Assembly (NCBI GenBank): GCA_028565635.1
Contig: JAOXYB010053123.1
Location: 1 to 11,449 of the forward strand
Source: Phoronis ovalis
Taxonomy: Eukaryota; Phoronida; Phoronidae
Length of the DNA stretch: 11,449 nucleotides
Direction of reading: 5' to 3'
In this document: piece by piece, positions 1 through 7,718 of the stretch
How the letters are laid out: each line of letters opens with the position of its first letter
Position numbering within the stretch: the stretch's first letter is position 1
Translations under genes and position numbers: made by a program
The notes under the pieces: generated by a model
Seen by the model: only the letters and a program-made list of their open reading frames with translations
The model's database searches: none
Told to the model about the DNA's origin: nothing

Positions 1-679
1 TAATTACTTGTATGCTATATATATTGCCTTAAGACCATTTGTTTAATAAACTTCACATGCGAATCGTGGAATTTCGCCAAAGTAAGTTAGGGACTGGTCT
101 TAATTTTTGGAAGGAGGGTGTCTATTCGACGAATTTAGGGTGTGTCAGAAAAGTTAAGGCCTCTTCCAAGAATGAGAATAAAGAATGTTTGACATTTTTC
201 AGGGGGAAAAAAAGTTTCACTCTTTTCAAGCTGAAATCTATTAATATTAAAGTTCAATACGTCGCTCTTTGTCCAAAAGACTTACTGAATCGCAAGCAAA
301 AGTATCAATAATTTTAAAAAAAACTCAAAAAGGACAGGTAAATGTTCAACAGCCAGTAACAGTTGTAAGAATATGAAAACAAATGCTGAACAAAGTAAAA
401 CAAGCTTGCATGAATTATCTTTAACTTATATGTTGCCAATTTTTCCATTGATCAACTGATTTTGACTTTACTGTATTTTTGTGGTTGCTACATAGTTTTA
501 CACCACTCTGTAAATAATCAATATCATGTAAAGACGTGTATTTTAGACTAAAACACTGTATACGTATTGCTTATTCAAGATAGACATTTTTATTCATGTT
601 ATAACCGGTACAACAAAAGCTCCTAGCATTGCATTCTGCAGGTGCCCTGTTTTGTTTCAGAACATTTTTGGTATTTCAG
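1..679. other. Intron or unassigned 5' flank
   Basis: This stretch lies upstream of the first recognisable exon. Exon 1 begins in the middle of a lectin domain, so the missing half must lie further 5', and this stretch is most simply intron. An open frame at 39..311 has no cysteine-tryptophan pattern of a lectin and no recognisable domain. A good acceptor ends at 660 and a second at 679. I see no repeat, RNA gene or promoter that I can support. Confidence 0.5.
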
Positions 680-940
680 GATTAAAGTCAACACAGGAGT
701 TTCTGCAGTATTATATTGGAATGTACGACGATCTTGGAGCAGGTCGGTACACGTGGCTTGATGGAACGTTGGTATATTACTCCAACTTTAAACAAAGCAC
801 TAAGGTTGAACCATGCATTGTAGCTAAAGCTCGGTATTCGACTTATACAGGGGGTGAATATGAAGATATTAGTTGCGATAGCTTAGCTGCAGTTATGTGT
901 AAAAAACCGTCAACAGCAAATGACCGTGAGGATAAATTAG
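680..940 (+). CDS. Exon 1: C-type lectin domain, C-terminal half
   Basis: The exon encodes the second half of a C-type lectin (CTLD) fold. Visible landmarks are YYIGMYDD (residues 11-18, the usual WIGL strand), W-L-DG (26-29), and the last three domain cysteines at 46, 66 and 74, ending in MCKKP. The N-terminal half, with the first cysteine and the helices, must be on an exon outside the window. The region that normally carries EPN or QPD reads FKQSTKVEPC, and the usual WND reads EYED, so the classic calcium-sugar site seems absent. The acceptor at 679 gives a phase-1 exon of 261 nt like all the others. The acceptor at 660 would give phase 0 and 19 more bases. The donor is GTAAAT. The exon is followed by a WSC exon, as is the second lectin exon. 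Confidence 0.75.
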
Positions 941-1322
941 GTAAATGATTGACTTTGGAAGTACATAATGCAGGACCCCCAAACAATTCTAAGGCAGCAA
1001 TATAAATTGCTCTGATAAAATTTTGTCCTGCAACAAATGGATATAATTATGCTTTGTTTCATTAAGAAGCCTGTAAATTACATGATAGCCTCTTAACAAC
1101 CTGGTGAAGTTTTTATTTTTCAGTACTGTAGGTGCGCCGTTAAGAAGTTAAAAAAATATTTGACGAATTTTTAAAATGAGGTTTGTATAATCAGAAATAG
1201 TTTCATAAGCTGCATATGCTGATCACATGTCCAGCTTTGCTTGCATTATAATCTCGATAGTGCCGAATAAAATGCATGTCTCGTGGCGAAACTACATTAA
1301 ATAATTCATACTTCTATTTAAG
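941..1322 (+). other. Intron 1
   Basis: AT-rich intron from donor GTAAAT to the acceptor ending TTCTATTTAAG. I see no coding domain, repeat or RNA gene in it. Confidence 0.7.
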
Positions 1323-1613
1323 GTTATTTCGGCTGCTTTAAATTCAACGAATACAACCAAACAGCATATGTGTGGCAATCAAATAACATGACGATAGCAT
1401 TCTGCATTCAAAAGTGCCTAATACAAGAATCGCTTGGACATGTGATTAAATACGCTTCTGTCCGCAACGATACGTGTTTTTGTGACGAAGATCCACCTGG
1501 TACATTTAATCTAACATCAAAAATGGAAAATTCAACATGGTGTAATTATGGCTGCCCAAGAAATTCAGCTCAGAGGTGTGGCGGATTAGAATATGTCTCC
1601 GTATTTGGAATAG
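1323..1613 (+). CDS. Exon 2: WSC domain, first copy
   Basis: The exon encodes one complete WSC domain of about 90 residues. The WSC layout of eight cysteines is present: GC near residue 5, CIQKC at 28-32 just after the MT (23-24) that commonly precedes this pair, CFC at 52-54, CNYGC at 74-78, and CGG at 86-88. WSC domains occur in polycystin-1, kremen-type proteins and fungal wall sensors, and are thought to bind carbohydrate; binding here is inferred from the family. Sequons are visible at N-Q-T, N-M-T, N-D-T, N-L-T and N-S-T. The exon is phase 1 on both sides, with acceptor AG at 1321-1322 and a consensus donor GTAAGT. It follows a lectin exon and precedes the short cysteine module, an order repeated with exons 5-7. 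Confidence 0.88.
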
Positions 1614-1760
1614 GTAAGTTGATATACCCTTAGTCGCCATGTAAGCCATGTTAATGTGCATATTAAAATAAAATGTACTGCATAGCACCAAGTATTAGCC
1701 AATTTACAAGTTTGCCCATAAAGAAGCTTATTATATTTCTTTGCTTTCTGCCTCTTTTAG
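1614..1760 (+). other. Intron 2
   Basis: Short 147-nt intron with donor GTAAGT and a strong pyrimidine-rich acceptor ending GCCTCTTTTAG. Nothing else is seen in it. Confidence 0.75.
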
Positions 1761-1862
1761 CGTACGTAACCAAACCATATACATGTGAGGACGCGCATTA
1801 CAATGAATTACCAACGCCAGAAAAATATTTGATGGACACAAGTTCTGCTGTACCTACATTAT
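1761..1862 (+). CDS. Exon 3: short two-cysteine module, first copy
   Basis: This 34-codon exon has one internal cysteine (YTCEDA, residue 9). A second cysteine is built across the splice junction (T|GT) with exon 4. Between them lies P-x-x-x-KYLMD. The spacing and the YLMD core match exon 7 (YYMLDADG), which resembles the opening of a fibrinogen-like domain, so exon 3 looks like a shortened, degenerate copy lacking the DG.G stretch. It sits between WSC and kringle, as exon 7 sits between WSC and the CCPs. The splice sites are good (CTCTTTTAG and GTAAGT) and the exon is phase 1-1. It could instead be simply a disulfide-closed linker. The exon is well supported; the family call is tentative. 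Confidence 0.65.
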
Positions 1863-2094
1863 GTAAGTGTCCACAGGAATATGTAGGATGTATGCTTCAC
1901 TATCTGATTACGATTTTGCTTTTCTATTATCACGAAAAACAGCAAAACTGGTACAAGTCACCATTGTGAGTATTTTAGTGTGAAAACCCTTTCAGTTAAG
2001 CTAGTGAGTATAAGTAAATGTTAGCTTAATACGTACATCACAGGGACTTTTTTGTTACAAGTAATTACGGAAAAAATCTTTATATATTTTATAG
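1863..2094 (+). other. Intron 3
   Basis: Intron of 232 nt from donor GTAAGT to the acceptor ending TATTTTATAG. An open frame reads through its start, but it carries no domain and lies beyond a consensus donor. Confidence 0.7.
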
Positions 2095-2376
2095 GTCCAC
2101 CTTTGAGTCATGATGCAAATTGCAAGGCTACACACGAAGGTATAAATTATGTAGGTACTATAGCTACTTCAAAATCTGGTCAAGACTGTTTGAACTGGAG
2201 CGATATCGATACTGCTGGTGTTTATCACAAATTCGGTGATTCCGAATTCCCGTATGACAGTTCAATGGTGAATGCAAAAAACTACTGCCGTAATCCCAAT
2301 CAATCTCCGCTTGGACCGTGGTGCTTCACTGGAGGTAATAATATCACAGTGGAAGTGTGTCATATTACTCAATGTG
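2095..2376 (+). CDS. Exon 4: kringle domain
   Basis: The exon encodes one complete kringle, a triple-disulfide fold found in plasminogen, ROR receptors and kremen. The six cysteines are at residues 10, 32, 65, 77, 89 and 94. Hallmarks include the CLNW segment (32-35), YCRNP (64-68), GPWCF (74-78), and the final E-V-C...Q-C. In lysine-binding kringles the anionic Asp-X-Asp follows the NP of YCRNP; here NP is followed by NQS, so classic lysine binding is unlikely. The Arg/Trp segment before the fifth cysteine is replaced by NNITVEV, which carries an N-I-T sequon. An extra cysteine at residue 1 comes from the junction with exon 3 and probably pairs within that module. The acceptor is TTTTATAG and the donor GTAAGT, phase 1-1. 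It is the only kringle in the window. Confidence 0.93.
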
Positions 2377-3003
2377 GTAAGTACGTATGTAACGTCAGCA
2401 TTATGCAATGAAAACTGTATGAAAAAACTTTTTAAAAAAGATTAACTACATCAATCAAAGGTATTGGTTTCATCCACATTTCACATTGTGACGCCATCCA
2501 CAGCCCAATCGTGTAATCGTCCCTGATACAACACAAGCAGCGTGGCTGACGAAAAAAAATATTTCTGAGTAAATGTATCGAAACCGCTGATCATAACCCA
2601 CAACACTTTGATGTCATACTTAAACTGGAGGGAAATTTACATGTCTGTATAATATTTTACTTTCTAGTGTATTGTGTAAGTTTTGCTGCAGTAGCATTTC
2701 GCACTCATGCGTTGCACACGCTTTCCAAACTCTAGTTGGTATCAGATTTTCATTGCTCGTGTAAGCTCGTCCATAGGACGACCTCAAAGCATACTTGTAA
2801 TGCCGCTCCTGACTTGCGTATCTTATTGTTTATGTTTTGTGTTTTAAAATGTTAAAGAATTTTTGCGTTAAAACTTAAACTGAAACCCGTCTCCTAGTTT
2901 GCTATTTGAAATATCTAACGTTTACACATATACATGTACAAAAGTGTTATAATTCTAAAACCGTCACAAATTATTATTATAATTCCGTTTTTAACTATTA
3001 CAG
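2377..3003 (+). other. Intron 4
   Basis: Intron of 627 nt from donor GTAAGT to the acceptor ending TTAACTATTACAG. I scanned it for CCP, WSC, kringle and lectin signatures and saw none. No repeat is obvious. Confidence 0.7.
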
Positions 3004-3435
3004 ATATCGTTTGCCCTAGACCATCATATTTTTATGAAGGTCACTGCTATGACATCCGTATGCAGTATTACCAAACAGGATTACCGTACAATACCTATGA
3101 CGAAGCATCGGCAGCTTGCCGTATTACGGGAATGGACCTTATGACTGTGAACAGCAGAGAGGAGGAAAATAAGATATATTATCTCTTTAGAAGCTACATT
3201 AAATACTTTAAATGGTTTCCCTCCTATCACGCATGGACAATAGGAGCTAGAGATAATTCTGGAGGAAAACTTGAATCATTCTACTGGGTAGATGGAGATG
3301 TATTTTCGTATCGTTCGGGTATATATCGCAGTGGAAATGGAAGGACTTGTGCCGCACTCAATAATTATGGGAGTACTAATAGTTGGGACGTGAACTACTG
3401 TGAACAAAGAGCGTATATTTGTGAATTAAACCCAG
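3004..3435 (+). CDS. Exon 5: complete C-type lectin domain
   Basis: A whole long-form C-type lectin domain lies on one exon. Cysteines are at residues 4 and 15 (the extra N-terminal hairpin pair) and at 39, 116, 133 and 140 (the core). Other landmarks are Y32-x-x-A-x-x-x-C39, L46-x-x-V, SREEEN (51-56), WTIGARD (78-84, the WIGL strand), W-V-DG (95-98) and Y-I-C (138-140). The sugar-calcium motif EPN/QPD is missing: that stretch reads YRSGIYRSGNGRTC. SWDV (127-130) stands where WND usually is. Calcium-dependent sugar binding is therefore doubtful, as in exon 1. The acceptor is TATTACAG. The donor is GTTTGA after CCAG, the weakest in the gene, but it alone gives the phase 1 needed by exon 6. The last 28 nt reappear, mutated, at 3984-4011. 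Confidence 0.9.
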
Positions 3436-3976
3436 GTTTGAAAATAGAAACAAGAGTTGGTCTTAATCACGAAATGATAATCTTTACATACTTTGAACAG
3501 CTTTTCTGTAGATAACAGAGACTTTGTCAATCTTAAGCGCTGGAAAATTAATTGACATGGTATATAGCTGCGGATTAGAAAACGCTCAACATCACTTTCA
3601 AAGAAAACTCAAAATTAAAATTCAGTAACTACGATTCTTTTACATTATCATGACGTTGAATAACTTTGAAAGATTCATTATTATCCATTCTTTGAAAGAT
3701 TCATTATTATCCATTCTTTGAAAGATTCATTATTATCCATTCTTTGAAAGATTCATTATTATCCATTCTTTGAAATATTCATTATTATCCATTCTTTGAA
3801 AGATTCATTATTATCCATTCTTTTAAAGATTCATTATTATCCATTCTTTTAAAGTATACTTCTTTTTCGGATGCGTGTAGGAAACATTAGTAATCCATAA
3901 ACTGTTTTTAATATTAAAGTCATATTTGCAAAAACTACACACGTGTCTGCAATGTTTGTAATGTCACTAAGCACAA
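3406..3976 (+). repeat. Intron 5 tandem duplication, copy A
   Basis: Copy A starts within the last 30 nt of lectin exon 5 and runs to CACTAAGCAC near 3974. It shares an ordered series of short blocks with 3981-4370, for example TTAATCACGAAA/TTAATCACGAAAC, GGAAAC.T.AGTAAT and CACTAAGCAC. It is longer than copy B because it holds the minisatellite. Edges are by eye, to about 10 nt. Confidence 0.7.
3673..3854 (+). repeat. 26-bp minisatellite, 7 copies
   Basis: Seven head-to-tail 26-bp units begin at 3673, 3699, 3725, 3751, 3777, 3803 and 3829. Each starts ATTCATTATTATCC and ends in a TTTGAAAG-type 3' end. Units 1-3 and 5 are identical, unit 4 ends in AAAT, and units 6-7 have TTTTAAAG. A partial TTTGAAAG at 3665-3672 precedes the first unit. 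The array lies wholly in intron 5. The matching place in the second duplicate (around 4220-4245) has less than one unit, so the array grew after that duplication. Confidence 0.95.
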
Positions 3977-3980
3977 AACA

Positions 3981-4370
3981 AAAAGAGCGTATACTTGTGT
4001 ATTTAATCCAGGTTTTTTAATCACGAAACGATAATCTTAAGAAATTGAACAGATTTTCGATACATCACCGAGTCTATGTTATTCTTAAGAAACGTTGGAC
4101 AATTATTGACATAGTATAGCGTGGTGCGTGGTGGAGTAGAATACACGTGACTGCAGTGTCCAAAGAAACCTCAGACTTATCATTCAGTGACTAGGATTCG
4201 TTTGCATTTTCATCATATTGAATAACTTGAAATCTATTTACTAAAATACTCTTCTTTTTAGTATTTGTGTTGGAAACATATAGTAATGAATGCAAATTTC
4301 ATTATTATAAAGTCACATCTACAGTAATTACACGTGTTTGAAGTGCATGTACATAATACCACTAAGCACT
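3981..4370 (+). repeat. Intron 5 tandem duplication, copy B
   Basis: Copy B starts with AAAAGAGCGTATACTTGTG, matching the end of lectin exon 5, and ends at CACTAAGCAC (4360-4369). The blocks shared with copy A are in the same order with moderate divergence. It lacks the expanded 26-bp array. Confidence 0.7.
3984..4011 (+). pseudogene. Relic of the 3' end of a C-type lectin exon
   Basis: These 28 nt match the end of exon 5 (3408-3435) with four differences by my count. They still read R-A-Y-T-C and N-P before CCAG|GTTTTT. The rest of the domain is absent upstream, where copy A ends, so this is a truncated duplicate and not a usable exon. Confidence 0.65.
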
Positions 4371-4509
4371 GCCGTGGTATTACCAAACATGAGCGGAATA
4401 ACTGCTTTAATTAGTAAATCCCCAATAAATAATAAACAATCAATAACGAAATCCTCTATATCATTATACCTAGTTAAACTAGTCTTATGGCTGCTTGTAT
4501 AAATTTTAG

Positions 4510-4785
4510 GTTATCTTGGTTGCCATGACTACGTGGACAGTATCATGGAAAGCAGGCATAGTATTCATTATCCGGGTTACTCAGGAAGCTTAACCTGGTG
4601 TTTGGTTTATTGTGCTGCTAACAATTTTTCCTATACTTCATCCTTATCCAATGGCATGTGTTACTGCTTTGATAATGTAACTGAAAGTAAACACGACCAT
4701 CCCTACGACTGTGTTGTTGCTTGCCAGGATATTAAGCCACAGCCTTGCGGGTCAGAGTCTACAGGCATCGCTATACTAAAGACAG
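4510..4785 (+). CDS. Exon 6: WSC domain, second copy
   Basis: The exon encodes a complete second WSC domain. The start GYLGC matches GYFGC of exon 2. It has eight cysteines in WSC order: 5, 31 and 35 (CLVYC), 51 and 53 (CYC), 68 and 72 (CVVAC), and 80 (CG). Sequons are seen at N-F-S and N-V-T. The MT common before the first cysteine pair is replaced by LTW, and the final CGG is CGS, so it has diverged well away from exon 2. The acceptor is AAATTTTAG. The donor GTATCC is weaker than average but in phase 1. It follows the full lectin exon and precedes the short module of exon 7, repeating the exon 1-3 order. A carbohydrate-binding role is inferred from the family. Confidence 0.87.
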
Positions 4786-5178
4786 GTATCCGCAAATAAG
4801 TATTTTCTATTAAGCATCGATCGCATGTTTTTTTTTATTGGCATGTTTTATAATTCTAGCAAACATCATGTAAAAGGAAGACACTAAGTGCCTGTGAAGT
4901 GAAAAAAGTCACATATCGCGGTGCACAAGAAACATATCATGTACATTACTTTTTTTACTTGCTGTGATGATGTGGCATTTTGCCAGCTGTAATATTGCTA
5001 TATCTTTAAACTGTAACTTATGAAACATTGGCCATATAATGTACCACATGTACGAAACAAAATATCTATTCTGTTACCATCAGAGAAATATCATGTCGAC
5101 GCTGTGGTACTAAACGTTGAACATAAAAGTGCAAAAACGTGATGTAATTCAAAAAGATGTTCTCCTGTCCTTTTCTAG
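4786..5178 (+). other. Intron 6
   Basis: AT-rich intron of 393 nt from GTATCC to the acceptor ending CCTTTTCTAG. I see no coding or structural signal in it. Confidence 0.7.
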
Positions 5179-5307
5179 CATTATACGATTCGTATAGACC
5201 ATCTTGTAGCGAGTTAATCAGTGTGTATGGTCTGGAGCAGTTTAATTACTACATGCTGGATGCAGATGGACAAGGGTCATCACCTGCTTATCCGGAGTAC
5301 TGTTCAC
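5179..5307 (+). CDS. Exon 7: short module resembling the start of a fibrinogen-like domain
   Basis: This 43-codon exon reads A-L-Y-D-S-Y-R-P-S-C-S-E-L, then YYMLDADGQG and P-x-x-P-E-Y-C. The pattern C-x-x-L ... Y-x-x-D-x-DG-x-G ... P ... YC matches the opening strand pair of fibrinogen-like domains (also seen truncated in contactin-associated proteins), which usually reads Y-x-I-D-P-DG-x-G ... VYC. The remainder of a fibrinogen domain is missing: the next exon is a CCP. It is therefore a truncated domain or a small disulfide loop. Exon 3 is a shorter relative in the same place after the first WSC. Splice sites are CCTTTTCTAG and GTGAGT, phase 1-1. The exon is well supported; the family call is moderate. 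Confidence 0.6.
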
Positions 5308-5928
5308 GTGAGTGGAGCTAAATTAGAACATAAAATCCATTATACTTATTAATATATGTAAGCTGTATTCCCATAAAATGGTTTGGTTGATGTTAAAGAG
5401 AAAGACGTTCTTACAGTAAACCGAGAAGAATGTGCTAATTTAGTATTGGTGGAGGCAAATGAAACCATGTTTTAACCATGGCACCGCTTACTCCCCAGCT
5501 TATTCTTTATGCTTTATTGGCAATAAGGCTGAGTTTAGGGATGTATACGATGTTAAACTACATTTCCTCGTGTGTAATGACTTCTCAATATTAAATTTTA
5601 AAACTAGAAATTGCTGCACAAAGATATATTTATATATTAGCACTTTTTTTGGATACGAAGCTTGCGCATACTATTTTTATGTATACAGCTTAAAAACGCG
5701 CGCCTATGATTTTTAATAAATATGTTTTGAAGAACACCTATTTAATTTTGTAGGGAACTTTTAATGAAATAAGTGTTACTATTTGAACAAATGGAGTATT
5801 GTCTGCTCAGTACACGGTACACATAAAAACTGCAAAATCAAAAATAATTTTCGATTCCAAATATTTACTTCATTCTTTATCTACCTGCATTAAAGTATAT
5901 AAAGACATTAATTGTTGTATTTTTACAG
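5308..5928 (+). other. Intron 7
   Basis: Intron of 621 nt from GTGAGT to the acceptor ending TGTATTTTTACAG. It contains an acceptor-like TTCTTACAG at 5416, followed by about 19 open codons and a stop, with no phase-1 donor. An open frame at 5459..5716 shows no known domain. I call no exon here. Confidence 0.65.
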
Positions 5929-6189
5929 CGTGTGGGGATATACCACTGCTTCCTCATGGATATGTTGTACATATTGAGCCAGTTATACTATCCACCGCGA
6001 CGGGAAACAAAAGTGTTGAAGTTGTCTATGAATGTGATATAGGAATGTATGTGAATGGCACTAACAGCACAACATGTCTGATTGATTTAATTACTGAAGT
6101 CAATGAAACCATCATCAATTTTAATGAAACAATTTCCTTCAATTACACGTACTGGGTGATTGGTTGGTCACAACTGCCACAATGTGTTG
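5929..6189 (+). CDS. Exon 8: CCP/sushi domain 1, with a glycosylated insertion
   Basis: This is the first CCP (complement control protein, sushi) domain of the run. It has the four-cysteine frame: CG at residue 2, YEC at 36, TTC at 50 and PQC at 86. The PLLPHGY opening and the Y-x-C before the GM turn are typical. It is 87 codons against 57-58 in every other CCP here. The extra length is mainly between cysteines 3 and 4 (35 residues against about 12), a stretch holding N-E-T twice and N-Y-T before the W-x-x-x-W region. Six sequons occur in all. Splice sites are ATTTTTACAG and GTATGT, phase 1-1. It belongs to none of the A, B or C types of later exons, so it is probably the oldest or a separately acquired CCP. 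Confidence 0.85.
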
Positions 6190-6520
6190 GTATGTTAATT
6201 TTGATATTAATATCATTCCGTCTGGTGCATAGTCCATGGTAAATATCTATGTTGTGGCATTTATAAAGTTGGTCTTGCACTCGACCGGATCCTTACTGTG
6301 CGATATAGCTCGTATAGTACGACTTCTTAGACAACGTCATCGTAGGAAATGAGAAAATAATGCTCTTCAAGCATTATGTTACCATGCCATTAGTTTTGGT
6401 TCTGTTTAGTAAAACATAGAACGTCAATTTACACAAGTATACTTTTAGTTTATCTGTGATACTTTTGCAATCGAAAACGTTGCCATACAAATATTGATAC
6501 CTTAACATTAATAATTTCAG
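6190..6520 (+). other. Intron 8
   Basis: Intron of 331 nt from GTATGT to the acceptor ending ATTAATAATTTCAG. Nothing else is recognised in it. Confidence 0.7.
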
Positions 6521-6694
6521 TTTATGACTGTGGACCTGAACCAAAGGTACTCAATGCATACTCAGATAACTATGGAACATTGTACAATGGTAGAGCAAAT
6601 TATACCTGCATACCAGGTTACAACATGACAGGAAACAGTTCATTACTTTGCGATGAGAACGGAGTCTGGGTTCCTCAGGCACCGACTTGTCCAC
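6521..6694 (+). CDS. Exon 9: CCP domain 2
   Basis: A complete CCP on 58 codons: DCG start, NYTC, LLC and PTC give the four cysteines, with G-V-W before the last. It shares KVLN near the start with the later B-type exons (TVLN) and has three sequons (N-Y-T, N-M-T, N-S-S). CCP repeats are protein-binding modules common in complement regulators and adhesion proteins; no partner can be read from the sequence. The acceptor is AATTTCAG and the donor GTAAGA, phase 1-1. Confidence 0.92.
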
Positions 6695-6872
6695 GTAAGA
6701 TAGTTATTAACAATACTAAATATGAAGGTGACATCATTATCAATCTATCTTTAGTTTTATACATTTATAAATCTGAAAAATAATTTACTAAAATATGTGT
6801 TGGTTAAAAGAGCTGCAGTGAGGTAAAGCAACAATTCAAAATATGATGTATAATTTAACTGTGACATTTCAG

Positions 6873-7046
6873 CTATTGACTGTGGTCCTTTTCCTACCAT
6901 ACTGAACGCAACGCACAACGAATCAGCGTTAACCACATTCCACACCTTTGTAAATATAACCTGTAATACTGGATTCAATATGTCTGGTGATCCAGTTGTT
7001 GCTTGCACCGAAAATGCAAATTGGACAGATCCTCCCTTCTGTCAAT
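6873..7046 (+). CDS. Exon 10: CCP domain 3
   Basis: A complete CCP on 58 codons: DCGP, NITC, VAC and FC, with N-W-T-D before the last cysteine. Five sequons (N-A-T, N-E-S, N-I-T, N-M-S, N-W-T) match the dense pattern of C-type exons 13 and 16, as does its length of 174 nt, so I place it as a diverged C-type unit. The acceptor is GTGACATTTCAG and the donor GTAAGT, phase 1-1. Confidence 0.92.
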
Positions 7047-7211
7047 GTAAGTATGTTTTAAAACAGCAATATTGTTCAAGTTTTGTGCTAATAAGATCTC
7101 GTAGTTTGTTAAACAAAAATGCTCTGTTGCAAGTAAACCACAGGTCGTGGACAAATAGGTCGACTGGCAGGTACACGTTGTTCCGTATTGACTTCGATTT
7201 TTCTATTCCAG

Positions 7212-7382
7212 TAAAAGATTGTGGTTCAGTCCCTTTGGTCTCCAATAGCTATGTTACTGGCAACCTGACAACATATAGTGCTGCAGCAAATTATTCGTGT
7301 AAAGTAGGTTTCAATATGAGCGGAAGTGACGTAATAACATGTCAAGGAGATGGTTCATGGTCTGATGACCCGATGTGTTCAA
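7212..7382 (+). CDS. Exon 11: CCP domain 4 (type A)
   Basis: CCP of 57 codons with KDCGS, NYSC, ITC and MC as cysteine marks and G-S-W-S-D before the last. It is closely related to exons 14 and 17 (shared VSNSYVT and GSDVITCQ). Sequons are N-L-T, N-Y-S and N-M-S. The incoming split codon is T|TA (Leu), whereas the other A, B and C joins make Ile. The acceptor is TTTTTCTATTCCAG and the donor GTACGT; the GTAAAA four bases later would be out of phase. It opens the 1.47-kb repeat array. Confidence 0.93.
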
Positions 7383-7718
7383 GTACGTAAAATGTAACAT
7401 TGATTATGCCAATGCTGCATGTTTACAAACTCTATGAAATACAGTAAACAATGTACTGATTTTCAAAAGGTACGCTGTAATACAACGCTGTACATTATAT
7501 AAGGACAGTTATACCATGGAAGAAATGCGATGAGATAATTTCACAAAATATAATACAAACTAGTAATTATTTAAGTAAATTCGGATTTTTGCTTCAAACA
7601 TTCTCTGTTTACAGCATTTTTTATTTTTAGTTTACTCTATCCCGGACTCTATCCTGATTGTTCACTAATCCATATTCTGGACTTATTTTTTTCACTAATT
7701 AATAACTCTTTATCATAG
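7383..7718 (+). other. Intron 11
   Basis: Intron of 336 nt from GTACGT to CTTTATCATAG. It is alignable to intron 14 (8877-9194). It holds a small local duplication of ACTCTATCC near 7634 and 7646 that intron 14 lacks. Confidence 0.75.

Larger units (their letters stand above)
3436..4509 (+). other. Intron 5 (contains tandem duplication and minisatellite)
   Basis: This is the longest intron in the window (1074 nt), from GTTTGA to the acceptor ending AAATTTTAG. It is built of a diverged tandem duplication (about 3406-3976 and 3981-4370) and a 26-bp minisatellite at 3673-3854. The second copy carries a decayed 3' end of the lectin exon. No intact exon was seen in it. Confidence 0.7.

Noticed and set aside
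39-311. 90-codon open frame near the left end
   Set aside because: It lacks a recognisable domain, cysteine pattern or suitable phase-1 splice sites, and does not look like the missing half of the lectin. An open frame this long can occur by chance.
5417-5476. Possible cryptic exon after TTCTTACAG in intron 7 (reads NREECANLVLVEANETMF then stop)
   Set aside because: The acceptor is good, but no phase-1 donor occurs before the in-frame stop and no domain is recognisable. It might yield a truncated isoform, but nothing supports that.
5459-5716. 85-codon open frame with several cysteines in intron 7
   Set aside because: The cysteine spacing fits none of WSC, CCP, kringle, lectin or fibrinogen-like domains, and the frame disagrees with exons 7 and 8.
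6757-7245. Minus-strand open frames opposite exons 10 and 11
   Set aside because: They are antisense shadows of CCP exons with no recognisable domain.
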